From NCBI RefSeq assembly GCF_013055795.1, contig NZ_JABETO010000017.1, positions 75,931-137,559 on the forward strand: a DNA stretch of 61,629 bases. The letters are read 5' to 3'. Positions within the stretch are counted from its first letter, which is position 1. The number at the start of each line of letters is the position of its first letter. This stretch comes from Streptomyces sp. I05A-00742. GTDB lineage: Bacteria > Actinomycetota > Actinomycetes > Streptomycetales > Streptomycetaceae. The notes beneath the pieces were generated by a model. That model ran no database searches. It worked only from the letters and a program-made list of their open reading frames with translations, and had not been told where the DNA came from. Positions 35,369 to 43,908 of this stretch are shown here, piece after piece. The position numbers and the translations under genes are program-made.

Positions 35369-36952
35369 GCCGTCCGCGGGGAAGGCCGCGGCGGGGCCCG
35401 GCTCCGGTTCCCGGGGGGCCGCGTACGCCGCCATGTCGAGGGGTTCCGTCGGCGGCCACGGCGGCAGCAGCTCCGCCACGGCGCGGCGCCGGTCCTCGGG
35501 GGCGCCCTCGTCGTACGGGTCGGGGGTGGCCGGCACCTGGAGGCGGTGCACCGGCCCGGTGCCCAGCCGGGCGTAACCCCGGCCCGGCGGCACCTCGTTG
35601 ACGGGCGTGGTCTGCGGCAGCTCGCCGAGCGTGCCGCGCACCTGCCCGGCGGGGACCGGGCCCAGCACCACCCGGGCCCGGGTGTGGGTCAGCACCGCCT
35701 CCGTGAGCAGCCGCTCGCTCTCCAGCTGTTCGCCGAGGACGACCGTCACATTGGCGGCCCGGCCGTGGCGCAGCGGCACCTGGAGCAGCTCCTGCGGGTC
35801 GGGAAGGGCCTCGGCGGCGGCGGGCGCGCTCAGCGCGGCCGGCCGGTCGACGACGATCCACAGCGGGCGGCGCACGTCCTCCGGGGTCGGGCGGCCCTGC
35901 TGCCGGGCGGAGTTGGTGGCCACCAGCCGCCGCTGGGTCTCCTGCGCGGCCCACTCCAGGGCGGCCGCGGCGCCGGGGAGCGAGGACTCGACGGCCAGGA
36001 CGCCCTCCCGGCCGGCCAGGCACGCGTACTCGCCGGCGCCGCCCCCGTCCACGATCACCACGTCCCCGTGGTGCAGGGCCTGGAGGATCACCGAGCGGAG
36101 CAGCGTGGTGACGCCGCAGGCGGGCCGGCCGAGGGCCAGCAGGTGGGGTTCCGACGACCGCTGGCCGGTGCGCCAGATGACCGGCGGCACATCGCGCGTC
36201 AGCAGCCCGTCGGTCACCGGCAGGGTCCGCTGGACGGCCTCCGGGTCGGTGAAGCCCAGCAGGACCTCGCCCGGGGCGGTCACGAAGCGCTGCGCCCGGA
36301 TGCCGGTGGGGAGGGCGGGCAGCACGGCCAGTTCGAGGGCGCTCTCCTCCTCGTCCCAGACGAACCGGTACTCCCGGCCGCGGCCCGCCTTGGTCTGGAG
36401 CAGGTGCTCGATCCGGGCCCGGGCCTCGCTCTCCCCGTCGGTGAAGTACGCCGGGTAGCGCAGCCGCAGGGCGACCAGCCGGCCCTCGTCGTCGAAGGCG
36501 TGGTCGTCGAACGCCTGCCGCCAGCTGCCGCCGTGGGAGTAGAGCGGTGTCGGGTCCATCGGCGACGAGAAGTACGGCACCAGGGCCTCGTACAGCGCCT
36601 GGAGCCGTCCGGCCAGCGGGTCCTGACGGGTCGTCGGCGCCGCCGCGCGGTCCCGGCCGCGCCACGCCCCGGCGGCCAGCAGCAGGGCCGCGGCCAGCGG
36701 CGGCCCGTAGGGGATCAGGGCGACGATGAGCATGCAGGACGCGGCCAGCAGCAGGGCGGCGCCCCGGCGGTCCCGGGGGGTCCTGGCCCAGCCGCGCCGG
36801 CCTGCCGACGCCAGCGAGCGCAGGCCCCGGCCGATGGTGATCACGGGGTGCAGCACGTCCCGCGCGCTGTCCGTGACGGTGTGCGCGAGCTCCCGCCCCG
36901 AGGAGAGCGGAGCTCTGTCGGTCAGGGTGCGCGAGACTCCTCGCCGGCCCAT
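34502..36952 (-). CDS. FtsK/TraB-like membrane-anchored NTPase-like protein; 3' end uncertain
   Basis: The open frame has 816 codons, but only the first 528 or so lie clear of mocR; the last 867 bases run antisense through mocR and have the composition of a shadow. The true end is probably near 35369 or the normal stop has been lost. After two membrane helices (about 65-95) comes a cytoplasmic domain with LALGRPACGVTTLLRSVI, a Walker-A-like loop lacking the invariant Lys, and DVVIVDGGGAGE. DNA pumping is therefore doubtful. AGGAGG precedes the ATG. The partner small membrane gene lies just upstream. Confidence 0.7.
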   Translation of the reverse strand: MGRRGVSRTLTDRAPLSSGRELAHTVTDSARDVLHPVITIGRGLRSLASAGRRGWARTPRDRRGAALLLAASCMLIVALIPYGPPLAAALLLAAGAWRGRDRAAAPTTRQDPLAGRLQALYEALVPYFSSPMDPTPLYSHGGSWRQAFDDHAFDDEGRLVALRLRYPAYFTDGESEARARIEHLLQTKAGRGREYRFVWDEEESALELAVLPALPTGIRAQRFVTAPGEVLLGFTDPEAVQRTLPVTDGLLTRDVPPVIWRTGQRSSEPHLLALGRPACGVTTLLRSVILQALHHGDVVIVDGGGAGEYACLAGREGVLAVESSLPGAAAALEWAAQETQRRLVATNSARQQGRPTPEDVRRPLWIVVDRPAALSAPAAAEALPDPQELLQVPLRHGRAANVTVVLGEQLESERLLTEAVLTHTRARVVLGPVPAGQVRGTLGELPQTTPVNEVPPGRGYARLGTGPVHRLQVPATPDPYDEGAPEDRRRAVAELLPPWPPTEPLDMAAYAAPREPEPGPAAAFPADGSGHEGTGSVGRHGRPAGHQPGGLGEPRHRLVGDRPGDGEGQPYVPLERPVHAETRTGRHAYPQPLADLGDPRAGEPTGAYPQGEPALRDGELPVGQPRFEGRDDGVPAVEHLGAAYGDGFVPAAGVQQPADGQLFQYGRAEVGIGAGRDEAADHFGGGAYPADAEPGPERLAGGAHRDDRAACGVEGAYGTGHLEPGLQREVGHGLVGDEYGAGGSRGLDEFAALGLGGESAGGVVKIGDDVGQPGSGVPQDLAPGGQVPAAEPVGHPDGHEPGAGLTHELKDIGVRR

Positions 36953-37007
36953 GGCGGCCTCCTGACGTCGGTGTGGGGGGACTTGGGGACGGACCGGGGG
37001 ACCGCGG

Positions 37008-37202
37008 TCAGAATCTGAGGCCGCCCAGCAGTCCGGCGAGGCTGGCGCCGCCCGCCTTGATGCTGGGGGCGATGGCGGTGCCGGCGAGGTAGAAGCCGAA
37101 CAGGGCGCAGACCAGGGCGTGGGAGGCCTTGAGACCGTCCTTGCGGAAGAACAGGAACACGACGATGCCCAGCAGCACGACGCCGGAGATGGAGAGGATC
37201 AT
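37008..37202 (-). CDS. Small two-helix membrane protein
   Basis: 64 residues: helix 1 at about 3-17 (SISGVVLLGIVVFLFF), a short basic loop RKDGLK, helix 2 at about 27-46, and a Gly-rich tail. GGAG precedes the ATG at 37202. It lies 55 bases upstream of the FtsK-like gene on the same strand; the pair recurs in Streptomyces near the mocR gene and probably works together at the membrane. Function is unknown. Confidence 0.75.
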   Translation of the reverse strand: MILSISGVVLLGIVVFLFFRKDGLKASHALVCALFGFYLAGTAIAPSIKAGGASLAGLLGGLRF

Positions 37203-37456
37203 GGAGGTCTCCTGTGGGTGGGGGCGGTCACCACGAGTCCTCCCAGCGTCACAGCAAGCGGCGATCCGGACATCCGGGAAGAGGCACACGAGTGACGCGC
37301 CGCCGTTTCACCCGCTCGGCGGCCGTACGGGCGCCCGGGGTTCCGCGCCGCCCGGCCGTACGTAGGGTGGGGGCCGGGAACGGGCCGGAACGCGCCCGTG
37401 ACCGGCCCGGAGACAGCAGGCCCCGCCGCGGGCCCCGACCCCAAGGACCGCCGATC

Positions 37457-37870
37457 ATGTCCGAGCCGATGCCCGAGACCGAGCCCGCCCACGACCCCGA
37501 GGTGCTCCAGCTCGCGGCCAAGGTCTTCGACCTGGCCCGCCACGGTGACACCGACACCCTCGCCGCCTATGTGGACGCCGGGGTCCCGGTGAATCTCACC
37601 AACGACCGGGGCGACACCCTCGTGATGCTCGCCGCCTACCACGGCCACCCCGCGGCCGTCGCCGTCCTGCTGGAGCGGGACGCCGACCCCAACCGGCCCA
37701 ACGACCGCGGCCAGACACCGCTCGCCGGCGCCGTGTTCAAGTCCGAGGACGAGGTGATCCGCCTGCTGCTGGCCCACGGCGCTGACCCCTCGGCGGGTAC
37801 GCCCTCGGCCGTCGAGACGGCCGGTATGTTCGGCCGTCAGGATCTGCTGGAGCTGTTCCGGGGCGAGTGA
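37457..37870 (+). CDS. Ankyrin-repeat protein
   Basis: 137 residues, cytoplasmic. Three to four ankyrin units are readable: TDTLAAYVDAGVPVNLTNDR, DTLVMLAAYHGHPAAVAVLL, QTPLAGAVFKSEDEVIRLLL and a shorter last unit ending GRQDLLELF. These form a protein-binding scaffold. AAGGA precedes the ATG. Its partner is unknown and it stands alone between the small membrane gene and the MFS carrier. Confidence 0.88.
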   Translation: MSEPMPETEPAHDPEVLQLAAKVFDLARHGDTDTLAAYVDAGVPVNLTNDRGDTLVMLAAYHGHPAAVAVLLERDADPNRPNDRGQTPLAGAVFKSEDEVIRLLLAHGADPSAGTPSAVETAGMFGRQDLLELFRGE

Positions 37871-38036
37871 GGCCGCCGCGGCCCGGCGTGGCCGCTGTGC
37901 TCCAGGTTTTGCGGGTGATGTCCGGGCAAGACGCTTTCGCGTGAGCCATAAGCGAATAAACAGCGCCAAAGTGCATACCCGTATCGGAAGGGATCCACGG
38001 GACTCCCGGTCCCGGCAGACTCTCCGACAGGTGATC

Positions 38037-39662
38037 ATGGGCGCCGACCGCAGACGAACCCCGAAGACCGTCCGGGGTGCCCCCGCACGGGGCGGCACCT
38101 CGGCGACGGACCGGCTGCTCCGTACGCTCCTGCGCCGGAGCAAGACCCCCCTGAGCATCGAGGAGGTCACGGTCGCGGACCGCCCGGAGGTCCGCCGTGC
38201 CGTGTCCGCCGCGGCGCTCGGCAACATGATGGAGTGGTTCGACTTCGGCGTGTACGCCTATGTCGCGGCCACCCTGGGCAAGGTCTTCTTCCCCTCCAGC
38301 TCGCCCGGCGCCCAGGTCATCTCCGCCTTCGCCACCTTCGCCGCCGCCTTCCTCGTCCGCCCGCTCGGCGGGCTGGTCTTCGGGCCGCTCGGCGACCGCG
38401 TCGGGCGGCAGCGCGTCCTGGCCGCCACGATGATCCTGATGGCCGTCAGCACCTTCGCCGTCGGCCTGTTGCCCACCTACGCGACGATCGGGTTCGCCGC
38501 GCCCGTCCTGCTGCTCCTGTGCCGTCTGGTGCAGGGCTTCTCGACCGGCGGCGAGTACGCCGGCGCCACCACCTACATCGCCGAGTACGCCCCCGACAAA
38601 CGCCGCGGCTTCCTCGGCAGCTGGCTCGACTTCGGCACCTTCATCGGGTACGCGCTCGGCTCGGGCCTGGTCACCGTGCTCACCGCCGTCCTGGGCGACG
38701 ACGGCATGACGGACTGGGGCTGGCGGCTGCCCTTCCTGCTGGCCGGTCCGCTCGGTCTCATCGGCCTGTACATGCGGCTGCGGCTGGAGGAGACACCCGC
38801 GTTCCGTGCGGCGGCCGAGGCCGGTGTCGCACCCGCCGGGCCCAACGAGGAACAAGTGGCCGAAGGGACCGAGGAGGCCCGCCAGTCCGGTCACGGCCGG
38901 CTCCGGGAGATCTTCACCCGGCACTGGCACGCGGTGCTGATCTGCATGGGCCTGGTGATCGTCTACAACGTCACCAACTACCTGGTCACGTCCTACCTGC
39001 CGACGTATATGACCGAGACCCTGGGCAAGGACCCCACCACGGCCCAGCTGCTGATCCTCGGCACCATGATCGTGGTGGCGCTCACCATCACCACCGTGGG
39101 CCGCTCCTCCGACCAGTGGGGACGCCGGCCGATGTTCATGGCGGGCAGCGCCGCGCTGGTCGCCCTGGCGATCCCGGCCATCCTCCTGGTCCGGGCCGAC
39201 GGCGCGGTCCTGCCGGCCCTCGGCTGTCTCATGCTGGGGCTGCTGCTCGTCGTCTTCGCCGGCACCGCCGCCTCCACGCTGCCCGCGCTCTTCCCGACCC
39301 GGATGCGCTACGGAGCGCTCTCCGTCTCGTTCAACATCTCCGTCTCGCTCTTCGGCGGCACCACCCCGCTCGTCGTCTCGGCGCTGCTGGAGCAGACGCA
39401 CAACCAGATGATCCCCGCGTACTACCTGATGGCGGCCGGAGTGATCGGCTTCGTCTCCGCCTTCTTCCTGCACGAGACGGCGGGCAAGCCGCTGCGCGGT
39501 TCGGGCCCGATGGTGGAGAGCCCCGAACAGGCCCGGCGCCTGGTCGCCCGCAGCAGGACCGAGGCGGGGCGCCGCGCCCGCGACGTGTGGCTGCACCTGC
39601 GCCACCCCGGGCAGCGGCACGGGGAATCCGGCCGCGAGGGGCCGGGGGACGACGACACCTGA
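38037..39662 (+). CDS. MFS transporter of the metabolite:H+ symporter (ProP/MHS) type
   Basis: 541 residues with 12 predicted helices. MHS hallmarks are ALGNMMEWFDFGVYAY at the first helix, GPLGDRVGRQRVLA in the first cytoplasmic loop, GFSTGGEYAGATTYIAEYAP and TLPALFPTRMRYGALSVSFN. Family members carry proline, glycine betaine, citrate or related compounds with protons. The ATG at 38037 is chosen; the frame is open to a GTG at 37941 but that start lacks a site. The long hydrophilic N and C termini are typical of actinobacterial members. Confidence 0.88.
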   Translation: MGADRRRTPKTVRGAPARGGTSATDRLLRTLLRRSKTPLSIEEVTVADRPEVRRAVSAAALGNMMEWFDFGVYAYVAATLGKVFFPSSSPGAQVISAFATFAAAFLVRPLGGLVFGPLGDRVGRQRVLAATMILMAVSTFAVGLLPTYATIGFAAPVLLLLCRLVQGFSTGGEYAGATTYIAEYAPDKRRGFLGSWLDFGTFIGYALGSGLVTVLTAVLGDDGMTDWGWRLPFLLAGPLGLIGLYMRLRLEETPAFRAAAEAGVAPAGPNEEQVAEGTEEARQSGHGRLREIFTRHWHAVLICMGLVIVYNVTNYLVTSYLPTYMTETLGKDPTTAQLLILGTMIVVALTITTVGRSSDQWGRRPMFMAGSAALVALAIPAILLVRADGAVLPALGCLMLGLLLVVFAGTAASTLPALFPTRMRYGALSVSFNISVSLFGGTTPLVVSALLEQTHNQMIPAYYLMAAGVIGFVSAFFLHETAGKPLRGSGPMVESPEQARRLVARSRTEAGRRARDVWLHLRHPGQRHGESGREGPGDDDT

Positions 39663-39732
39663 GCCGGCGTCATCACGGCCCGGGCGGACATCCGGCGCGT
39701 CACAGGGGCCACGGCCACCGCACCCCCTGCCA

Positions 39733-39746
39733 GGCCGGTTCCGGCC
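39733..39746 (+). terminator. Short hairpin after the MFS gene
   Basis: GGCCGG / CCGGCC around TT, 70 bases after the stop; weak. Confidence 0.3.
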
Positions 39747-39831
39747 ATCACGGAGAGAACGCTTGAGGGGTCCCCATGCGTGTGCTTGGTTGCTGGCGGC
39801 AGTCATACGCCGCCAACGAGGGGAGCTCCTC

Positions 39832-40305
39832 ATGCGCATACGAGTCGGTGCGGCATCGGCCGCGCTGGCCGCGCTGCTGGCCGCCGCCGCGGCCGTGCCC
39901 GCGCAGGCCGACGGGCACGGCGACGCGGGGGACGACCGGCGGACGGGGACCGGATCGGCCGCCGCCGACACGTTCATGACCAGGGGCGACTACGTCCACT
40001 TCTCGGGCACCGTTCAGGGCAGAATCAACGCCCACGGCTGGTGGACCAAGAACAGCGGCCCGGCGACGAGCGCCAAGGTCACCATCTGGTTGCAGGGCGG
40101 TTCCGGGTGGAGGACGCTCGACAAGGGCGTCAAGACCGTCCCGCCGGGGGGAGGAAGCAACAAGCGGGCGGTCGCGAACTGGGGATGCACCAACTTCGTG
40201 GCGAAGAACGACTTCCGGTCGGTGGTCGACGTGGACATCGTCGGCTACCCGGACGGCGCGTCGAAGCTGGTGACCAAGACGCAGACGCTGTACTGCGGAA
40301 TCTAG
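39832..40305 (+). CDS. Small secreted protein of unknown function
   Basis: 157 residues with a clear Sec signal (MRIRVGAASAALAALLAAAA ending AVPAQA, cleavage about residue 26). The mature part has two cysteines (NWGCTNF and LYCGI), likely a disulfide, and Trp/Gly-rich strands suggesting a small beta domain. GGGGAG precedes the ATG. I do not recognise the family. A perfect hairpin follows the stop. Confidence 0.75.
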   Translation: MRIRVGAASAALAALLAAAAAVPAQADGHGDAGDDRRTGTGSAAADTFMTRGDYVHFSGTVQGRINAHGWWTKNSGPATSAKVTIWLQGGSGWRTLDKGVKTVPPGGGSNKRAVANWGCTNFVAKNDFRSVVDVDIVGYPDGASKLVTKTQTLYCGI

Positions 40306-40312
40306 CCCGGCG

Positions 40313-40332
40313 GCCGGACGGAGCCGTCCGGC
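40313..40332 (+). terminator. Terminator of the secreted-protein gene
   Basis: Perfect 9-bp stem GCCGGACGG / CCGTCCGGC with a 2-base gap, 7 bases after the stop. Confidence 0.6.
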
Positions 40333-40362
40333 GCGTGGGACGAGGACGAGGACGGTGGTCCG

Positions 40363-40575
40363 ATGAGTGGGGAAGCGGTCCGGCTGAGCGTGGACGGCCA
40401 GGAGTTCACGGTCCGGGCGCGCCCGGACGAGCCCGGGGTCTACGACTTCGACTGGACCAACGGCCCGGCCGGACAGGGCTTCTCCAGCGCGACGTCGGAC
40501 GGTTCCCCGATGAGCCCCGACGAACTGCGGGCCGCCGTCCGCAACTACATCGAGACGTACGATCCCGGTGACTGA
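40363..40575 (+). CDS. Small cytoplasmic hypothetical protein
   Basis: 70 residues, acidic, beginning MSGEAVRLSVDGQEFTVRAR with a short DELRAAVRNYIETYDP helix near the end. A purine-rich GAGGACGAGGACGG stretch precedes the ATG. It follows the secreted-protein gene and ends before a clear terminator. Function unknown. Confidence 0.65.
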   Translation: MSGEAVRLSVDGQEFTVRARPDEPGVYDFDWTNGPAGQGFSSATSDGSPMSPDELRAAVRNYIETYDPGD

Positions 40576-40599
40576 GGAGTGACCCGGGAGTGCGATGAG

Positions 40600-40630
40600 A
40601 GCCGTGCGGGCCCGCTGCCGCACGGCTTTT
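40600..40630 (+). terminator. Rho-independent terminator with T run
   Basis: 10-bp stem AGCCGTGCGG / CCGCACGGCT followed by TTT, 25 bases after the small gene. Confidence 0.85.
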
Positions 40631-40666
40631 CACATTGTTCTTAGACCGCTTCGTTATCAACTCCCC

Positions 40667-42685
40667 ATGACTCAGAGCACCTCACGCCGCGCCCTCCGCG
40701 CCGCGGCGGTGGCCCTCGCGGCCACCCTCCCGTGCGTCACGCTCCTCCCGTCCGCCGCCGCGGCCCCGTCCGCCGGCCCGTCGGCCCGGACGGCCCCGGC
40801 CGGAGTCCGCGTGCACGGCGGCCTCGTCGACATCCCCGTCCGCGGCGGCACCGCCACCGTCGACACCGCCACTCTCCGCGTGACCGCCCGCACCGCGGCC
40901 GGCGGAACGGCCGAACTGTCCGCCCCCGCGGCCGGCACCCCCGGCACCCCGGGCCGGATCGACGTGACCCGCGACGGGGCGCGCTGGACCCACTCCGGCA
41001 CCGGGCCGACCTTCACCGCCCGCGCCGAGCACGGCCGGCTGCTCGTCACCGCGCGGGCCGGCGGAAAGGCGGACAGCACCCTCTCCTGGCCGGTCACCGG
41101 CCACGACCGGGCCGCCTCCACCCTCCAGTTCCCGCGCGGCGAGGGGCTGTCGCTGCCCGTCGCCGACCCCTTCTGGAACTCCTCGCGTGCCGGCCTGGCC
41201 GGCAGCGGGACGGCCATGGAATCCCAGCTCTCCCTGCCCCTGTGGGGATACGGCCTGGGCCGCGGCCTGGGCGTGAGCTACGTCGTGCCCACCGACATCG
41301 GCACCACCCTGCACGTCACCTCCGAAGGGGGCCGGCTGCGCGCCACCGCCGCCCACCGCTTCTCGCGCGGCGACGCCACCACCGACTACACCGTCGCCTT
41401 CGCCCTGACGGACGGCTCCCCCGTCGCCCCCGCCCGCGACTACCGCGCCTGGCTCACCGAGCACGGGCAGCTCGGCAGCCTGCGGCGCAAGGCCGACGCC
41501 GTACCCGCCACCCGCAAGCTGCTCGGTGCCTTCCACGCCTACACCTGGGGCAGGGCCCGCACCGCCGAGGGCGTCCGCGAACTGCGCGCCCTCGGCGTGG
41601 ACCGCATGTGGCTCGGCTACGACGCGGACGGCGGGCCCATGGACGCCGCCGCCGTCACCGCCGCCAGGAAGGCCGGCTACCTCGTCGGCCCGTACGACTC
41701 GTTCGCCAACGGCCAGGACCCCGCGAAATCCGACGCCTCCACCTCCGTCTGGCCCGGCACCGTCCACCCCGACTTCTGCGTACGCCGCGCCGACGGCAGC
41801 GCCGAACCGGGCTTCCACGACCGCGGCTGCTACCTCAGCTCCGAGGCGTTCGAGCGCGCCGAGGGGAGCAAGCGGTATCTCGCCGAGCGCACCCGCGCCA
41901 TGACCGCCAACGGCGCCGACAGTTACTTCCTCGACGTGGACGCGGCCGGCGAACTGTTCCGCGACCACAGCACGGCCCACCCCATGACCAAGGCGAAGGA
42001 CCGCGCCAACCGCCTCGCCCGGATGGGGCGCCTGGCCGGCCGCGACCGGCTCGTCCTCGGCTCCGAGTCCGCCGGCGCCTGGGCCAATGGAGTCCTCGCC
42101 TTCGACCACGGCTCCGGCACCCCGGTGGCCGACGGTCTGTGGAAGGCCCAGCGCGACAAGGAGAAGTGGGGCGGCTACGCCCCCGCCGAGGCACCCGCCA
42201 TCTTCTTCCAGCAGGCCGAACTGCCGGCCGACGTCGCCAAGGCGATGTACGACCCGGCCTACCGCGTCCCCCTCTACGAGACCGCCCTCCACGACTCGCT
42301 CGTCAACACCGAGCGCTGGGAGCTGGCCTACGACAAGCTGCCGCGGCAGAAGACGACGCGGGCGCTGCTCGCCATGCTCTACAACACGCCCCTGAACTTC
42401 GTCCTGGACGGCCCGTCGCTCAAGGAGCGGGGCGCCGAACTGGCCGCGCTCCAGAAGTACTTCTCACCCCTGCACAAGGCGGCCGGCATGGAGCCGATGA
42501 CCGACTTCCGCACCCTCACGACCGACCGCACCGTCCAGCGGACGGTCTTCGGCGACGGACTCCTCACCGTCACCGCCAACTTCGGCACCCGCGCCCACGA
42601 CGGCCTGCCGGGCGGCTGCGTGGACGCCGAGCTGAAGGGGGACGGCAAACCGCGCAGGCTGTGCCCCGCCGACGTCAACCGGTAG
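40667..42685 (+). CDS. Secreted glycoside hydrolase-like TIM-barrel protein
   Basis: 672 residues. The N terminus (SRRALRAAAVALAATLPCVT then SAAAAPS) is a signal peptide with a possible twin-arginine. After a beta-sandwich-like region (to about 290), a TIM barrel carries VDRMWLGYDADGGPMDAAAV and the acidic strand YFLDVDAAGELF with Asp423 and Asp425 as candidate catalytic residues, then LVLGSESAGAWANG. It resembles the GH101/GH129-like clan in layout, but the exact family and substrate are uncertain. The start is close to the terminator upstream, so the leader is short. Confidence 0.75.
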   Translation: MTQSTSRRALRAAAVALAATLPCVTLLPSAAAAPSAGPSARTAPAGVRVHGGLVDIPVRGGTATVDTATLRVTARTAAGGTAELSAPAAGTPGTPGRIDVTRDGARWTHSGTGPTFTARAEHGRLLVTARAGGKADSTLSWPVTGHDRAASTLQFPRGEGLSLPVADPFWNSSRAGLAGSGTAMESQLSLPLWGYGLGRGLGVSYVVPTDIGTTLHVTSEGGRLRATAAHRFSRGDATTDYTVAFALTDGSPVAPARDYRAWLTEHGQLGSLRRKADAVPATRKLLGAFHAYTWGRARTAEGVRELRALGVDRMWLGYDADGGPMDAAAVTAARKAGYLVGPYDSFANGQDPAKSDASTSVWPGTVHPDFCVRRADGSAEPGFHDRGCYLSSEAFERAEGSKRYLAERTRAMTANGADSYFLDVDAAGELFRDHSTAHPMTKAKDRANRLARMGRLAGRDRLVLGSESAGAWANGVLAFDHGSGTPVADGLWKAQRDKEKWGGYAPAEAPAIFFQQAELPADVAKAMYDPAYRVPLYETALHDSLVNTERWELAYDKLPRQKTTRALLAMLYNTPLNFVLDGPSLKERGAELAALQKYFSPLHKAAGMEPMTDFRTLTTDRTVQRTVFGDGLLTVTANFGTRAHDGLPGGCVDAELKGDGKPRRLCPADVNR

Positions 42686-42725
42686 CGGGGCGTGTGTGCC
42701 GGGCGGCCACCGCCCGGCACATCGG

Positions 42726-43592
42726 TCAGGACGAACGCTCCAGGAGGGTCCGGAGGACCGGCTCCGCCTCGGTCCACAGGACGGCGCCGCCGATGCCGGG
42801 CACGATGTGCCGTGCGGCGCCGGGGACGCGCGCGGCCAGTCCCTGCCCGAGGTCGGGGGAGTGGCTCGTGTCCTCCGCCCCGTACCAGAAGTCCACGGGG
42901 ACCGTGATCGACGCCAGGTCGATCCCCCACCGCCCCATGGCGAGGACGGTGTCCCGGGCGTACCCCTCGGGTCCCTGGGCGAAGCCCTCCCGCAGCGCCT
43001 CGCGGTAGGCGGCCGCGAACTCCTCCTGCTGGTACACGGCCAGGTCGCAGTCCGGGCTGCCGGCCATGACCATGTCCCACATGGCCTCGGGGCCCAGCCG
43101 GGCGAAGACGCCCGCGGCCGCCTCGGGGTCGTCCCCGGAGAGGCTCACCAGGCGGAGCAGCTCCGCCGGCAGCACATCGGCGAAGCGGGGGTCCGCGACC
43201 TCGTCCGCCCCCGCGACCACGGCCAGCGCGCCGGTCACTCCCGCGGCGGCGCAGGCGAGCGCGAAGGGCGCCCCTTGCGAGTTGCCGACCATCGCGGGCC
43301 GGCCGAGGCCCCCGCTGTCGGCGAAAGCGCGGACGTCCGCGGCGAAGTCCGCGAACGTCCGTCCGGGCGCCGGGGTGGAGGCGCCCAGGCCCGGCCGGTC
43401 CAGGGCGATCAGCCGGACCCCGAGGCCGGCCACCGCTCCGGCGCCGAAGCCGAGCCGACGGCTGGTGGCCGCGCCGGGGGAGAACAGCACCGGCGTACCG
43501 TCCGGAGGACCCCACTCCGCCCAGCCCAGAAGTCTGCCGTCCGGCAGCCGCTCCGCGCCGGTGCGGGCCGGGGGCATCACGATCGTCTTCAT
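42726..43592 (-). CDS. Alpha/beta hydrolase with an atypical catalytic His position
   Basis: 288 residues. The nucleophile elbow is GNSQG (Ser105), the acid probably the Asp of FWYGAEDTSHS, but where a His is expected near the C terminus the sequence reads VPGIGGAVLWTEAEP, with no histidine. A remodelled active site or another histidine may serve. The ATG at 43592 sits 7 bases after CATAAT, suggesting leaderless translation; ATGs further upstream lack ribosome sites. Substrate unknown. Confidence 0.82.
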   Translation of the reverse strand: MKTIVMPPARTGAERLPDGRLLGWAEWGPPDGTPVLFSPGAATSRRLGFGAGAVAGLGVRLIALDRPGLGASTPAPGRTFADFAADVRAFADSGGLGRPAMVGNSQGAPFALACAAAGVTGALAVVAGADEVADPRFADVLPAELLRLVSLSGDDPEAAAGVFARLGPEAMWDMVMAGSPDCDLAVYQQEEFAAAYREALREGFAQGPEGYARDTVLAMGRWGIDLASITVPVDFWYGAEDTSHSPDLGQGLAARVPGAARHIVPGIGGAVLWTEAEPVLRTLLERSS

Positions 43593-43908
43593 GATCGCCA
43601 TTATGCACGGGGCCGGGGACGCCGGAAGGGCGGTCCTCTCCGCCAACGGCGGACGGGGAGACGGTACTTCCGCCGAGTCCGGCGCGGACCGTCAGGTGGG
43701 CGTACTCGGGCGACGCGGCAACGCGGGCGAGGTGCCGTGCCAGGCCGTGCGGGGCCGGGGCCCGTGCCGGCCCGTCGGGCACGCCTGGGCCGTGTCCGAC
43801 GGCTCTTGGTCCGCTGGTCCGCCGCCGAGCGGACTACTCTCGCTGCGCAGCACTCATGAGGCGCCGGCTGTCTCGCAGGGAGCACCCGCACTCATGGAGA
43901 GGGCGCCC

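Noticed and set aside
34502..37202. Integrative conjugative element (FtsK/TraB-like gene plus small membrane gene)
   Set aside because: No integrase, replication gene, att site or imperfect Walker A support; the setting looks like conserved chromosome.
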